A program made the translations under genes and the position numbers. A DNA stretch of 64,000 nt from contig CAVVVI010000004.1 of assembly GCA_963751795.1 (NCBI GenBank), forward strand, positions 1,116,001 to 1,180,000, read 5' to 3'. The stretch is from BOG-908 sp963751795. Its GTDB lineage: Bacteria; Pseudomonadota; Alphaproteobacteria; Acetobacterales; Acetobacteraceae. The notes beneath the pieces were generated by a model, which was not told the origin of the DNA, did no database searches, and saw only the letters and a program-made list of their open reading frames with translations. Below, piece after piece: positions 1 to 8,424 of this stretch. Every line of letters starts with the position of its first letter. The first letter of the stretch is position 1.

Positions 1-369
1 GGTGCGACCGCCCTGCACCAGTTCGTGCGCATCGGCCGGGCCGCCATGGTGGGCGGCGCCTCGGGCGTGGAGGCCGACGTGATTCCGTTCGGCACCGTGC
101 TGGGCAACCGCGCCCGGCTGACCGGGCTGAACGTGGTGGGGCTGAAGCGCCGCGGCGTGGACCGCGCCGGGCTGCACCGGCTGCGCGCTGCGTTCCGGTT
201 GCTGTTTGCGGCCGGCGACGATAGCGGCGCGGTGTTTGCCGAGCGCCTGGCCGAAGCGCGCGGGATGGCGGGCGATCCGCTGGTGGCCGAAATGCTGGCC
301 TTCATCGATGTGCCGAGCAAGCGCGGCTTGGTGCGCAACAATGCCCGGCTGGATGACGAGCCGGGCTGA
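1..369 (+). CDS. lpxA: UDP-N-acetylglucosamine acyltransferase LpxA, C-terminal part
   Basis: The 5' end lies outside the window; 122 residues are visible. They begin in the last coils of the left-handed beta-helix (HQFVRIGRAAMVGG) and continue into the helical C-terminal domain, with the family-typical GLKRRGV stretch followed by an LHRLRAAFRLLF helix. LpxA transfers a 3-hydroxyacyl chain from acyl-ACP to UDP-GlcNAc, the first step of lipid A synthesis in the cytoplasm. The next plus-strand gene is lpxI, another lipid A enzyme, which supports the call; in many alphaproteobacteria the order is lpxD-fabZ-lpxA-lpxI-lpxB. The reading frame is clean up to the TGA stop. Identification is confident; only the length is limited by the window edge. 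Confidence 0.93.
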   Translation, partial: GATALHQFVRIGRAAMVGGASGVEADVIPFGTVLGNRARLTGLNVVGLKRRGVDRAGLHRLRAAFRLLFAAGDDSGAVFAERLAEARGMAGDPLVAEMLAFIDVPSKRGLVRNNARLDDEPG

Positions 370-402
370 TGCCGGGTGCGGGCCGCGATGGCCCGCCTTT
401 GA

Positions 403-609
403 TCAGTGAACGACCGGACGTGTCGGTCCGGCCTGCAGCTCCTCGCCGGCTTCGTCCATGCCGCTTTCGCTGGCCGCCATCTCCAGCGCGTCCTCGATGG
501 CCGACAGGGTGCGGATCAGCTTCAGCGACGCGGCTTCGGCGGCCAGCAGCTTGAGGCACTGCAGGATGCCGGTCGCACTTGGCGCCAAGGCCAACTCGTT
601 CTCGAACAT
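403..609 (-). CDS. small hypothetical protein
   Basis: A 68-residue acidic protein, predicted largely helical, with a central stretch ILQCLKLLAAEAASLKLI and a Glu/Asp-rich tail. No family recognised. The ATG at 609 is preferred because an AAGGAA sequence sits nine bases upstream of it. An in-frame ATG at 627 (start MKETS) and another at 687 would give longer products without a comparable ribosome-binding site. It lies on the opposite strand between lpxA and lpxI, where many relatives have no gene, so it may be an insertion into the lipid A operon. Coding status is moderately supported by composition and the ribosome-binding site; function unknown. Confidence 0.5.
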   Translation of the reverse strand: MFENELALAPSATGILQCLKLLAAEAASLKLIRTLSAIEDALEMAASESGMDEAGEELQAGPTRPVVH

Positions 610-794
610 GAAGCTGGTTTCCTTCATCGCACGTATCGGCCCTGATCTAATGAGGAGAATGGTATGTGGAGCCTTTCGGTTGCGCAATAGAAAAGTCTGT
701 AATTTTGGATCGGTGTCGCAAAAAATGTGCTTGCGTGTGACGCAGGCCGCGGTTTGCCTGTCTGCCCGCCCTGCCCACGCGCTGGGCTGCTCGC

Positions 795-1619
795 GTGGCT
801 GAAGGTACGCTCGGCATCCTGGCAGGCAGCGGGCCGTTGCCCGGCCAGGTTGCCGCCGCCGCCCAGCGCGCGGGCCGCGCCGTATTTATCGTTGCGTTCG
901 AGGATTTCGCCGAGGCCGCCGTCATTGCCCCCTACCCGCATGCAACCGTGCGGTTGGGTGCGGCAGGGCGCATGCTGGCGCTGTTGCGGGCGCAGGGCTG
1001 CCGCGATCTCGTGCTGATCGGGCCGGTCCGCCGTCCCTCGCTGCTGGATCTGCGCCCCGACGCCGAAGGCGCCCGCATCCTCGCACGGATCGGCCGCAGC
1101 GCGTTCGCCGGCGATGACGGGCTGCTCGCCGCCGTGGTGCGCGTGCTGGCCGAAGAGGGTTTCCGGGTGATCGGCGCGCACGAGGTGCTGACCACGGCGC
1201 TGGGTGGCGCCGGCCAGGCCGGGCACGCGGCGGCCGATGCGCAGGCCTGGGCTGATATCCGCCGCGGGATCGCGGTGGTCCAAGCACTGGGCAGCGCCGA
1301 TGTGGGCCAGGCCTGTGTGGTGCAGGCAGGCTGCGTGCTGGCCGTCGAAGCCATCGAGGGCACCGACCGGATGATCGAGCGCGCCGCCGGGCTGCGCCGG
1401 CCGGGCCCGGGCGGGGTGTTGGTCAAACTGGTCAAGCCCGGGCAGGACCGGCGCGCGGACCTGCCCACAATCGGCCCGCGCACCATTGCCGCAGCCGCCG
1501 CGGCAGGGTTGCGCGGCGTCGCCTACGAGGCGGGCGGCACGCTGGTCACCGATATGGCGGCCTGCGTTTCGGCCGCCGACGCCGCGGGGCTGTTCCTCAT
1601 CGGCGTCGCGCCGGACTGA
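795..1619 (+). CDS. lpxI: UDP-2,3-diacylglucosamine pyrophosphatase LpxI
   Basis: 274 residues, the normal length for LpxI (DUF1009). LpxI hydrolyses UDP-2,3-diacylglucosamine to 2,3-diacylglucosamine-1-phosphate (lipid X) and UMP; it replaces LpxH in alphaproteobacteria. The N-terminus carries the family signature LGILAGSGPLP. The C-terminus carries GGTLVTDMAACVSAADAAG, which holds the conserved Asp of the C-terminal DUF1009 domain. The GTG at 795 is the only start that retains the full N-terminal signature. It follows lpxA by about 425 bp, wider than usual because a minus-strand small gene lies between them. lpxB, the usual next gene, is absent; a DUF1993 gene follows instead. Confidence 0.92.
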   Translation: MAEGTLGILAGSGPLPGQVAAAAQRAGRAVFIVAFEDFAEAAVIAPYPHATVRLGAAGRMLALLRAQGCRDLVLIGPVRRPSLLDLRPDAEGARILARIGRSAFAGDDGLLAAVVRVLAEEGFRVIGAHEVLTTALGGAGQAGHAAADAQAWADIRRGIAVVQALGSADVGQACVVQAGCVLAVEAIEGTDRMIERAAGLRRPGPGGVLVKLVKPGQDRRADLPTIGPRTIAAAAAAGLRGVAYEAGGTLVTDMAACVSAADAAGLFLIGVAPD

Positions 1620-1667
1620 CGCGCGCCCGCGTTCGGGTCTAAACCTCAGCTTTTCAGGGAATCAGCA

Positions 1668-2171
1668 ATGCCAGTCACCATGCACGAAACCTCGGTCCTG
1701 ATGTTCATCCAGGGCATGCGCAACCTCGCCGTCATCCTGGAAAAGGGTCGTGCCTCGGCCGAGGCGCGCGGCTTTGCACCCGAGATCCTGATCGAATCTC
1801 GGCTGGCGCCCGACATGCACAAGCTGTCGCGCCAAGTGCAGATCGCCTCCGACATGGTGAAGAACGGCGCGGCGCGGCTGGCCGGCATGGAGCCGCCGAA
1901 ATTCGAGGATACGGAAAGCACGTTCGAGGAGCTGCAGGCGCGCGTCGCCAAGACGATCGCCTTTCTGGAAACAGTCACCGAAGCGCAGCTGGAAGGCAGC
2001 GAGACGCGCGAGATCACGCTGAAATTTCCGGGCCGGGAGATGACCTTCACCGGCGCCGTCTATCTGCGCGGCTTCGTGCTGCCGAACCTTTATTTCCACA
2101 TGACCACCGCCTACAACATCCTGCGCCACAACGGTGTGCCGCTCGGCAAAGGCGATTTCATGGGGGCCTGA
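1668..2171 (+). CDS. DUF1993 family protein
   Basis: 167 residues matching the DUF1993 family, predicted to be four-helix bundles related to the DinB/YfiT fold. Typical family features are the N-terminal MFIQGMRNLAVILEKG helix, the central HKLSRQVQIASDMVKN segment and the C-terminal FHMTTAYNILRHNGVPLGK signature. No enzymatic role is established for the family. It lies 48 bp downstream of lpxI on the same strand and may be cotranscribed, but nothing in the sequence ties it to lipid A. A strong hairpin follows directly after the stop codon. The family assignment is fairly sure; the function is unknown. Confidence 0.8.
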   Translation: MPVTMHETSVLMFIQGMRNLAVILEKGRASAEARGFAPEILIESRLAPDMHKLSRQVQIASDMVKNGAARLAGMEPPKFEDTESTFEELQARVAKTIAFLETVTEAQLEGSETREITLKFPGREMTFTGAVYLRGFVLPNLYFHMTTAYNILRHNGVPLGKGDFMGA

Positions 2172-2177
2172 ACGGCA

Positions 2178-2214
2178 ACGGCACGTTCGGGCAGCGCGTG
2201 CCCGAACGTGCCGT
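2178..2214. terminator. bidirectional hairpin between convergent genes
   Basis: A perfect 16-bp stem (ACGGCACGTTCGGGCA at 2178-2193 and its complement at 2199-2214) with a 5-base loop, seven bases after the DUF1993 stop and 14 bases before the end of the convergent TadG-like gene. There is no clear T-run on either strand, so it is a terminator-like hairpin rather than a textbook intrinsic terminator. Confidence 0.65.
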
Positions 2215-2227
2215 CTGTCGCGGCAGC

Positions 2228-3652
2228 CTACTTCGTGTATCGTCCGGCGCTGCCGACCGCGACTTGCAGCAGTTTGTTCAGGCCGGTGTAGATGTCGGCG
2301 GGGTTGCTGGCCTGGATGAAGCCGGTCGCCGGGTTTGAGGAGCAGGCTTGCAGGCGCGGCACCATGCCCGAGGCACTGGTGCCATTGATGTAGGTGGCGA
2401 GTTGCTGGTTGTTCAGCAGCACCTGCGGGTAGTCGGTCGAGTAGCTCGTGTAGAGCACATAGACCGTATAGCCCTTGTCTTTCATGGCCTGGCAGTTTGC
2501 CGGATCCAGCGGACCCTCGGTGGAGGGGATAGACCGGCTGCCGTAATCGGCCATGCCGTCGGTGATGATGATGAGGGCTTTCTTCGGCGTAGCCGCCGTC
2601 GAACCGTCGCCGGCCGGCGTGGTGACGGTCGAAAGCGCCTTCATCGCAGCCGGAAAGTCGGTGTTGGCCGCGTCGATCACCACCGGTGAGGTGTTGGCGG
2701 CGACGACGGGCAGCGCGCCGGCCAGGTCGGTGGAACCGTCAGGGTAGATGGTCTTGAGCGGATAGGCCGCCGGATCGCCGAAGGAATAGACGCCGACGCT
2801 GAACTGGCCGGGGATCGTCTCGAGCTGCTGCATGTCGGTGATCGCACCCTGCATCGCGGTCTGCAGCACGTCCCAGCGCAGCGTCACCTTCGGACTCGCG
2901 GCACGCGCCAGGGCGTAATAGTCCGTCGCGCCGCCGGTCGGCGTCCAATGACAGGCGAAGGCACAGTGAAAGTTGTTCAGGCCAGCCGCGCTGGGCGGCA
3001 TCGTCACGTCCGGCCGTTGGTAGAGCAGCGCCGCCAGCTGCTGGATGTCGGCTTCGGTGGCGCCGATCATCATGGAGGACGAGTTGTCGAGCAGGAAATC
3101 GACGTTGACGAACGCGTTGGTCGAAATGATCGCAACCGACGTGTTGCTCTCGGAAAAACCGGTGCTGGTGTTGTCCGTGGATTGGCCCTTCGACTTGGTC
3201 TGGATCGTGCCGCCAAACCAGCCGCTCAGGAAGGTGCCGATATTGGCGCTGTAACTCACCGTCGCCTGGAACGTGCCACCGGTCTGCGTCACATTCACCG
3301 TGTCGGTGGCCGTGCCGATCATGTCGCTGATGTTGGCCGATTGCTGCTGGAACCACTGGTCGCCGGCGGCATTGCCCTGGCTGATGTAATCGGCCTCTTG
3401 CGCCACGAAGCCGCGTGCGGCCGTGCTGGCCGCGGCCATGGCGGCGGTGTCGGCCGCCAAATCCAGCTGCTGCTTGGCCAAGGTTGCAAAGCTGTAGCTG
3501 TAGACAAGTCCTAGCAACAGGATGATCGGTACCAGCGCGGTTGCGAACAGCACGGTAACGCCAGCCTGCCGATCCCGCAGCGAGCGCGCCTGTTTAGGAT
3601 TCTTTCGCACGGCATGTACTCCTTTGTGGCGCCTGGCAGGCTGCGTGGTCAT
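2228..3652 (-). CDS. TadG-like pilus assembly protein with von Willebrand factor A domain
   Basis: 474 residues. A basic N-terminal segment is followed by one membrane helix (about residues 32-55) in the TadE/TadG-like arrangement. A long periplasmic region then contains a VWA domain with a MIDAS-type motif DNSSS near residue 189 and a downstream TDG (IIITDGMADYG). Proteins of this type accompany Flp/Tad pilus systems and are thought to act as membrane-anchored minor pilin or adhesion factors. The ATG at 3652 overlaps the upstream gene's stop as ATGA, indicating translational coupling; a longer start at 3676 would overlap more and is less likely. It is the third gene of a three-gene set; no TadA ATPase or secretin is present in the window. 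Confidence 0.8.
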   Translation of the reverse strand: MTTQPARRHKGVHAVRKNPKQARSLRDRQAGVTVLFATALVPIILLLGLVYSYSFATLAKQQLDLAADTAAMAAASTAARGFVAQEADYISQGNAAGDQWFQQQSANISDMIGTATDTVNVTQTGGTFQATVSYSANIGTFLSGWFGGTIQTKSKGQSTDNTSTGFSESNTSVAIISTNAFVNVDFLLDNSSSMMIGATEADIQQLAALLYQRPDVTMPPSAAGLNNFHCAFACHWTPTGGATDYYALARAASPKVTLRWDVLQTAMQGAITDMQQLETIPGQFSVGVYSFGDPAAYPLKTIYPDGSTDLAGALPVVAANTSPVVIDAANTDFPAAMKALSTVTTPAGDGSTAATPKKALIIITDGMADYGSRSIPSTEGPLDPANCQAMKDKGYTVYVLYTSYSTDYPQVLLNNQQLATYINGTSASGMVPRLQACSSNPATGFIQASNPADIYTGLNKLLQVAVGSAGRYTK

Positions 3653-4434
3653 GAGTTGAGCGTGTAGCCGGAGCACACGGCTGGGTTCGCCGGGTTGAAC
3701 TCGTCGTAGTAGATGTAACCTTGGCTATCGACGCCCGGACCCGCGCCCTTCTTGGCCTGGCCGGGCGGCACTTTGCCGTTCTTCTTGCCGTGGTCGCCGC
3801 CCGGCTGAAACGTGCGGGGCATCAGCAGGGCCATGCGGTGGAAGGTGATCGGCCCGGTAATGAAACGGCCGAAGGCCGGCTGGAAGGTGACGGACACGTC
3901 GGCCACCATCAGCGGGGCAAGCGCAGAGACGCCGGCAGTGGGTATGCTGGTGAGGTCCGTCTGGGCATTGGCCGCCACCTGGGTCTGCTCGCCGCAGGGG
4001 CGCTGGTCCGGCAGGCTCGGCGAGCCAGCGACGAGCACGTCGGGGTGCAGGTAATCCATGCCCACGCTCCAGGCGGTGTAGGCCGTCGAGTTGCCCTGCT
4101 TGTCCACCTGGTAGGCGATGCTGGAGAGCGTGACCGTGTATTTGGTTTTGGCCAGATTGGTCCTGAACTCGGGGAAGAACGCGTAGATGGCGCTGGCCGA
4201 TTGCAGGGCCTCCTGCGGCGTCACGTTCAGGCTGTGATCGGGCTGCACGGCGAGCTCCGTGGCGATCAGGGCCACCTGGTGCGCCGTGTCGGTCACCCGG
4301 CGATAGGTGATCACCGCCTGACCGATGTCGAACAGCCCTGCCAGGATGATCACCATCACCGGCGTCAGCAGCGCGAACTCCAGCGCGGCGATGCCCTCGC
4401 GATGGGCGAGCAGCCGAGGATCAGAAGTTTTCAT
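3649..4434 (-). CDS. TadE-like pilus assembly protein
   Basis: 261 residues with the TadE signature: a short basic leader, then GIAALEFALLTPVMVIILAGL (helix about residues 14-38), in which the glycine-alanine-Glu pattern resembles a pseudopilin processing and insertion segment. The rest is predicted extracytoplasmic. TadE-like proteins are minor pseudopilins of Flp/Tad systems. It overlaps the upstream TadE-like gene by 14 bp and the downstream TadG-like gene by 4 bp, so the three are very probably one operon reading leftward. The C-terminal 60 residues are Gly/Lys-rich and family-atypical. The class is clear from the N-terminus; the pilus it serves is not in the window. Confidence 0.75.
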   Translation of the reverse strand: MKTSDPRLLAHREGIAALEFALLTPVMVIILAGLFDIGQAVITYRRVTDTAHQVALIATELAVQPDHSLNVTPQEALQSASAIYAFFPEFRTNLAKTKYTVTLSSIAYQVDKQGNSTAYTAWSVGMDYLHPDVLVAGSPSLPDQRPCGEQTQVAANAQTDLTSIPTAGVSALAPLMVADVSVTFQPAFGRFITGPITFHRMALLMPRTFQPGGDHGKKNGKVPPGQAKKGAGPGVDSQGYIYYDEFNPANPAVCSGYTLNS

Positions 4435-4963
4435 TGGTGAACGCCGTTGTTGACGTGGTGACGTGGACCAGCCTGGAGCCGTCGTAATTATACAGTCCGG
4501 GAACCAGCTTGCCGGTCAGGCTGGGGCTCTCCAGCACGGCCTGCATCAGCATCAGCGTATTCGGCAGATTGACGGTGAAGCCGGCCGTGTAGCTGCCGAG
4601 CGCGACCTGGCCCAGATTGTTGAGCGGGTTGGGCAGCTGCGTCTGGTAGTAGTCCGAGGTGGGCGAAATCTTCTGCGCGGTCACCGTGATGGCGCTGCAA
4701 TCCAGCAAGCCCTGGACGGCCGGGCAGATGTAATCGCGCTTGAAGTTGTCCGGCGAGGTCTCGGCGCGGGCGGCACCGGTCTGCACCGCGCGGGAGGCAG
4801 AGGCCACTGCGAAGTCCAGTGCCGTCTGGTAGAAGAAGTCGAGCCCGACCTGGAGCAGGACGAGCAGGAACGTCACGAACGGGATGGACACGATGGCGAA
4901 CTCGAGCGCGGCGCCGGCCTTGGTGTGCCCCGCCAGGTTGCGACCGCCCCTGCTGACCCTCAT
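4421..4963 (-). CDS. TadE-like pilus assembly protein (first gene of set)
   Basis: 180 residues. The N-terminus reads KAGAALEFAIVSIPFVTFLLVLLQVG, the TadE-type transmembrane pseudopilin segment at about residues 15-42, followed by a helix rich in small residues and an extracytoplasmic domain with one Cys pair (C81 and C89, approximately). The ATG at 4963 is used; a GTG three bases earlier is equally possible, with GGGGAG nine bases before the GTG. It is the promoter-proximal gene of the leftward triad. A perfect inverted repeat lies about 85 bp upstream and could carry its regulator site. Confidence 0.75.
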   Translation of the reverse strand: MRVSRGGRNLAGHTKAGAALEFAIVSIPFVTFLLVLLQVGLDFFYQTALDFAVASASRAVQTGAARAETSPDNFKRDYICPAVQGLLDCSAITVTAQKISPTSDYYQTQLPNPLNNLGQVALGSYTAGFTVNLPNTLMLMQAVLESPSLTGKLVPGLYNYDGSRLVHVTTSTTAFTNENF

Positions 4964-5048
4964 CACCTGCGCAAACTCCCCGGCGTCTCAATTTCGACCT
5001 TAGACATCACTTTTGATAATAAACTGTGCTGTCGATCGGTCTCAGAGC

Positions 5049-5079
5049 GTGACAACCTAAATAATTAGACCGTTGTCAC
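5049..5079. promoter_or_regulatory. inverted repeat in divergent promoter region
   Basis: The half-sites GTGACAAC (5049-5056) and GTTGTCAC (5072-5079) form a perfect 8-bp inverted repeat around an A/T-rich 15-base spacer. It lies in the 4967-5259 interval between the leftward TadE-like operon and a rightward small-protein pair. The surroundings are A/T-rich, unlike the rest of the window, as expected for a promoter. It looks like an operator for a dimeric regulator; the regulator is not identifiable here. Confidence 0.45.
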
Positions 5080-5259
5080 TACGCAATAGGTTTCGCTTGC
5101 CGGGGCGTACTCATTTCCGTGAGCGTTTGTGTCTCGTTAAGTCTTGGCCGCGGTCCGGAGCTGCATCGCTCTGCCGCCGGAGCTGCCGGAGAGTGGCCGC
5201 GCGCGGCCGATCCTGCCATAAGCGCCTGCACAACCCCTTTCGTGCTGCCGAGGAACGTC

Positions 5260-5433
5260 ATGGTCTTCAAACCGAACTACAATTTCCAGCGCGCCGAGCG
5301 CGAGCGCGCCAAGGAGGCTAAAGCCGAAGCCAAGCGGCTGGAAAAGGCTGAGGCCAAGCGCCGCGCCGCGGCCGGGGAACCCCCATTGGCGGAGGCAACG
5401 GGCGACGAGCCGGAAACGCCCGATGCCGCCTAA
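5260..5433 (+). CDS. small charged conserved protein
   Basis: 57 residues, starting MVFKPNYNFQRAERERAKEA and continuing as a Lys/Arg/Glu/Ala-rich helix, probably coiled-coil or nucleic-acid associated. Short proteins with this start and composition recur in alphaproteobacterial genomes, but no function is known to me. The ATG at 5260 follows GAGGAACG, a good ribosome-binding site. Although the frame stays open upstream to 5119, nothing in that extension looks like protein. The stop overlaps the next small gene by 11 bp, suggesting coupled translation. Confidence 0.65.
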   Translation: MVFKPNYNFQRAERERAKEAKAEAKRLEKAEAKRRAAAGEPPLAEATGDEPETPDAA

Positions 5434-5662
5434 GCGCAAGATCCTCAGCAGCTTCGTGGCTTTCGACGTGACTTATACGGATGGCACGCTCAGCTCGAAC
5501 CGCCGCGTGCCCTATACCGAGCTGTCCGGCCTGGACGGTGACGAGCCGGCCCGCGCCTTCATCGAGTCGCAGGATCGCGAGATCGGCGCGGCATCCGGCC
5601 GTCCGCGCGCGCCGATCAAGTCGCTCGCGCGCACGCCGGCCAAGGCCGTGGTGAAAGAGTAG
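5423..5662 (+). CDS. small hypothetical protein
   Basis: 79 residues: a beta-rich first half (SFVAFDVTYTDGTLSSNRRV), then an acidic loop and a basic proline-containing tail. No family recognised. It overlaps the preceding 57-residue gene by 11 bp and ends 34 bp before threonine synthase, so all three may share a transcript. Its amino-acid pattern (DGTLSSNRRVPYTEL) resembles a small beta-barrel or PilZ-sized fold, but that is only an impression. Confidence 0.6.
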   Translation: MPPKRKILSSFVAFDVTYTDGTLSSNRRVPYTELSGLDGDEPARAFIESQDREIGAASGRPRAPIKSLARTPAKAVVKE

Positions 5663-5696
5663 GCGTGGCGCAAGGCCCGGCGCCCGGGCGCGATCG

Positions 5697-7097
5697 GTGA
5701 GGTACGTCTCCACCCGCGGCCGGGCGCCGGATGTCGATTTCGCCGGCGTGCTGCTGGCCGGCATGGCGCCCGATGGCGGCTTGTACATGCCCGAGAGCTG
5801 GCCGCATCTGTCGCAGGCCGACCTCAGGGCGCTGCGCGGGCTGCCCTATGCCGAGATCGCGGCGCGGGTGATTGCTCCGTATGCGGAGCCCAGCCTTCCG
5901 TTCGCCACCCTGCAGGCGCTGTGCCGGCAGGCCTATGCCGGCTTCCGCCACCCCGCCACCATTCCGCTGGTGCAGCTCGAAACCAATCTGTGGTCGCTCG
6001 AGCTGTTCCACGGCCCCACGCTCGCCTTCAAGGATTTGGCGATGCAGCTGCTCGGGCGGCTGTTCGATCATGTGCTGGCCGCGCAAGGCCGGCGGATCAC
6101 CATCGTGGGTGCCACCTCGGGCGATACCGGCTCGGCCGCCATCGAGGCCTGCCGGGACCGGGCGGCGATCGACATCGTCATCCTGCACCCGGCCGGCCGC
6201 ACCAGCGCGGTGCAGCGCCGGCAGATGACGACGGTGGACGCGCCCAACGTCGCCAACATCGCCATCGACGGCAATTTCGACGACTGCCAGGACCTGGTCA
6301 AAGCCCTGTTCGCCGATGCGGGCTTCCGCGACGACGTGCAGCTTTCGGCCGTCAACTCGATCAACTGGGCCCGCATCGCCGCGCAGATACCTTATTACGT
6401 GGCCAGCGCGCTGGCCGTGGGTGGGCCGGAGCGCGAGGTGGCGTTCGCGGTGCCAACGGGCAATTTCGGCAACGTGCTGGCCGCCTGGGCGGCGCGCCGC
6501 ATGGGCCTGCCCGTCGCGCGCCTGATCGTGGCCAGCAACCGCAACGACATCCTGACGCGCTTCCTGCTCGCCCGCGACATGTCGGTGCGGCCCATCGAGC
6601 CCAGCCTGTCGCCCAGCATGGATATCGCGGTCAGCTCCAATTTCGAGCGGCTGCTGTTCGAGCTGCTGGGCCGCGATGCGGACGCCACGGCGGCTACCAT
6701 GGCCGATTTTCGCGCCAGCGGCCGCATGGAGGTGCCCGAAGCCGCCTGGCACCGCGCCCGCACGCTGTTCGAGGGTTGCCGGCTGGATGACGCGGCGACC
6801 ACGGCGGAAATCGCTCGCCTGCATGCCGAATGCGGCTACCTGGCCGACCCGCACACCGCCATCGGCATTGCCGCGGCCCGCGCCCATCCGTGCGGCCATT
6901 TGCCCATCATCGCGGCGGCCACCGCGCACCCGGCCAAGTTCCCCGATGCCATGCAGGCGGCAATCGGCGTGCGCCCCCCACTGCCACCGCACCTCGCCGA
7001 CCTATATGAACGCGAGGAACGCTTCACCGCCCTGCCGCGCGATCTGGCCAGGGTTCAGGCCGAGATCCGCCAATTCGTCGCAAGGAACCATCGATGA
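5697..7097 (+). CDS. thrC: threonine synthase
   Basis: 466 residues, the usual length of the bacterial long-form enzyme. Threonine synthase converts O-phospho-L-homoserine to L-threonine using pyridoxal phosphate, in the cytoplasm. The N-terminus RYVSTRGRAPDVDFA and PDGGLYMPE are family hallmarks. The PLP lysine is K112 in TLAFKDLAMQ, and the phosphate-binding loop GATSGDTGSA is at 138-147. The GTG at 5697 gives the standard N-terminus. The stop overlaps the next gene as ATGA, so translation is coupled to the M16 peptidase, an arrangement common in alphaproteobacteria. Confidence 0.95.
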   Translation: MRYVSTRGRAPDVDFAGVLLAGMAPDGGLYMPESWPHLSQADLRALRGLPYAEIAARVIAPYAEPSLPFATLQALCRQAYAGFRHPATIPLVQLETNLWSLELFHGPTLAFKDLAMQLLGRLFDHVLAAQGRRITIVGATSGDTGSAAIEACRDRAAIDIVILHPAGRTSAVQRRQMTTVDAPNVANIAIDGNFDDCQDLVKALFADAGFRDDVQLSAVNSINWARIAAQIPYYVASALAVGGPEREVAFAVPTGNFGNVLAAWAARRMGLPVARLIVASNRNDILTRFLLARDMSVRPIEPSLSPSMDIAVSSNFERLLFELLGRDADATAATMADFRASGRMEVPEAAWHRARTLFEGCRLDDAATTAEIARLHAECGYLADPHTAIGIAAARAHPCGHLPIIAAATAHPAKFPDAMQAAIGVRPPLPPHLADLYEREERFTALPRDLARVQAEIRQFVARNHR

Positions 7098-8362
7098 CCG
7101 CCGACGCCATCCGCGTGACCAGGCTGCCCAGCGGCCTCACCGTCGTGACCGAACAGATGGACCGCGTCGAGACGATCTCGCTGGGCGCCTACGTCGCCAG
7201 CGGCACGCGCAACGAGGAGGCGGCGCAGAACGGCGTCAGCCACTTCCTCGAGCACATGGCCTTCAAGGGCACCGAGCGGCGCAGCGCCGCCGAGATCGCC
7301 GAGGCGGTGGAGAATGTCGGCGGGCACATCAACGCCTACACCGCGCGCGAACAGACGGCCTATTACGTCAAGATGCTCAAGGAGGATCTCGATCTCGGCG
7401 CCGACATCATCGGCGACATCCTCACCCACTCCACCTTCGCCCCCGACGAGGTGGAGCGCGAGCGCGGCGTGATCCTGCAGGAGATCGGCCAGGCCAACGA
7501 CACGCCGGACGACATCGTGTTCGATCATTTCCAGGAAGCGGCCTATCCCGGCCAGCCGATGGGCCGCCCGACGCTGGGCACCGAGGCGATCATCCGCGGT
7601 ATGACGCGCGACCAGATCGCCGGCTACATGCGGCAGCATTACGCCGCCGGCAACGTGGTGGTCGCCGCCGCCGGCGCGCTGGAGCACGACCGGGTGGTGG
7701 ACCTGGTCGGCCGCCATTTCGCCGACCTGCCGAGCGAGATGCCGCCCGCCTTGGTGCCCGGGCATTATGCCGGCGGCGAGTTCCGCGAGGCGCGCGATCT
7801 CGACCAGGTGCATATCGTGCTGGGCTTCCCCGGGGTCGGCTACGCGGACCCCGACTACTACGCCGTCCTGCTGCTCTCCGGCCTGCTCGGCGGCGGCATG
7901 TCGTCGCGGCTGTTCCAGGAGATCCGCGAGAAGCGCGGACTGGTCTATTCGGTCTATTCCTTTGCCTCGCCGTTCATGGAAACCGGCCTGTTCGGCATCT
8001 ATGCCGGCACTGGCGAGGCTGAGGCCGCCGAGCTGGTGCCCGCCACGCTGGAGGAGCTGCACCGGGTGCAGATCGACGCCAACGAGGCCGAGCTGCGGCG
8101 CGCCAAGGCGCAGGTGAAGGCCAGCCTGCTGATGAGCTTGGAGAGCACCGGCAGCCGCTGCGAGCAGCTCTCCCGCCAGATGCAGATCTTCGGCCGCATC
8201 GTCCCGCAGGCCGAGACGGTGGCCAAGCTGGAAGCCGTCACGGTGGCCGACATCCGGCGCACCGCCGCGCGCATCTTCCGCGGCGTGCCCACCTTGGCCG
8301 CGATGGGGCCGGCCGACAGCGTGCCCAGCCTGGCCGACATTTCGCTGCGGCTGGCGGCGTAG
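7094..8362 (+). CDS. M16 family zinc metallopeptidase (processing-peptidase-like)
   Basis: 422 residues. The inverted zinc motif HxxEH is seen at 50-54 (HFLEH), with the expected third ligand Glu about 76 residues later (E130, in VILQEI). This pattern defines the active subunit type of the M16B family, related to mitochondrial processing peptidase beta. The GGHINAYTAREQTAYY segment and the Gly-rich LLGGGMSSRLFQEIREKRGL segment are also diagnostic. Probable role: cytoplasmic degradation or processing of peptides; the physiological substrate in alphaproteobacteria is not settled. It overlaps thrC by 4 bp. Confidence 0.9.
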   Translation: MTADAIRVTRLPSGLTVVTEQMDRVETISLGAYVASGTRNEEAAQNGVSHFLEHMAFKGTERRSAAEIAEAVENVGGHINAYTAREQTAYYVKMLKEDLDLGADIIGDILTHSTFAPDEVERERGVILQEIGQANDTPDDIVFDHFQEAAYPGQPMGRPTLGTEAIIRGMTRDQIAGYMRQHYAAGNVVVAAAGALEHDRVVDLVGRHFADLPSEMPPALVPGHYAGGEFREARDLDQVHIVLGFPGVGYADPDYYAVLLLSGLLGGGMSSRLFQEIREKRGLVYSVYSFASPFMETGLFGIYAGTGEAEAAELVPATLEELHRVQIDANEAELRRAKAQVKASLLMSLESTGSRCEQLSRQMQIFGRIVPQAETVAKLEAVTVADIRRTAARIFRGVPTLAAMGPADSVPSLADISLRLAA

Positions 8363-8424
8363 CCGGCTCCGTCGCCGTCCGGCGGGCGCCGCTGCACAAC
8401 ACGTTCGCGCTGGAGACATCGCCT

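Noticed and set aside
5616..6992. 458-codon minus-strand frame across thrC
   Set aside because: Antisense to a confident threonine synthase; Gly/Arg/His-rich shadow.
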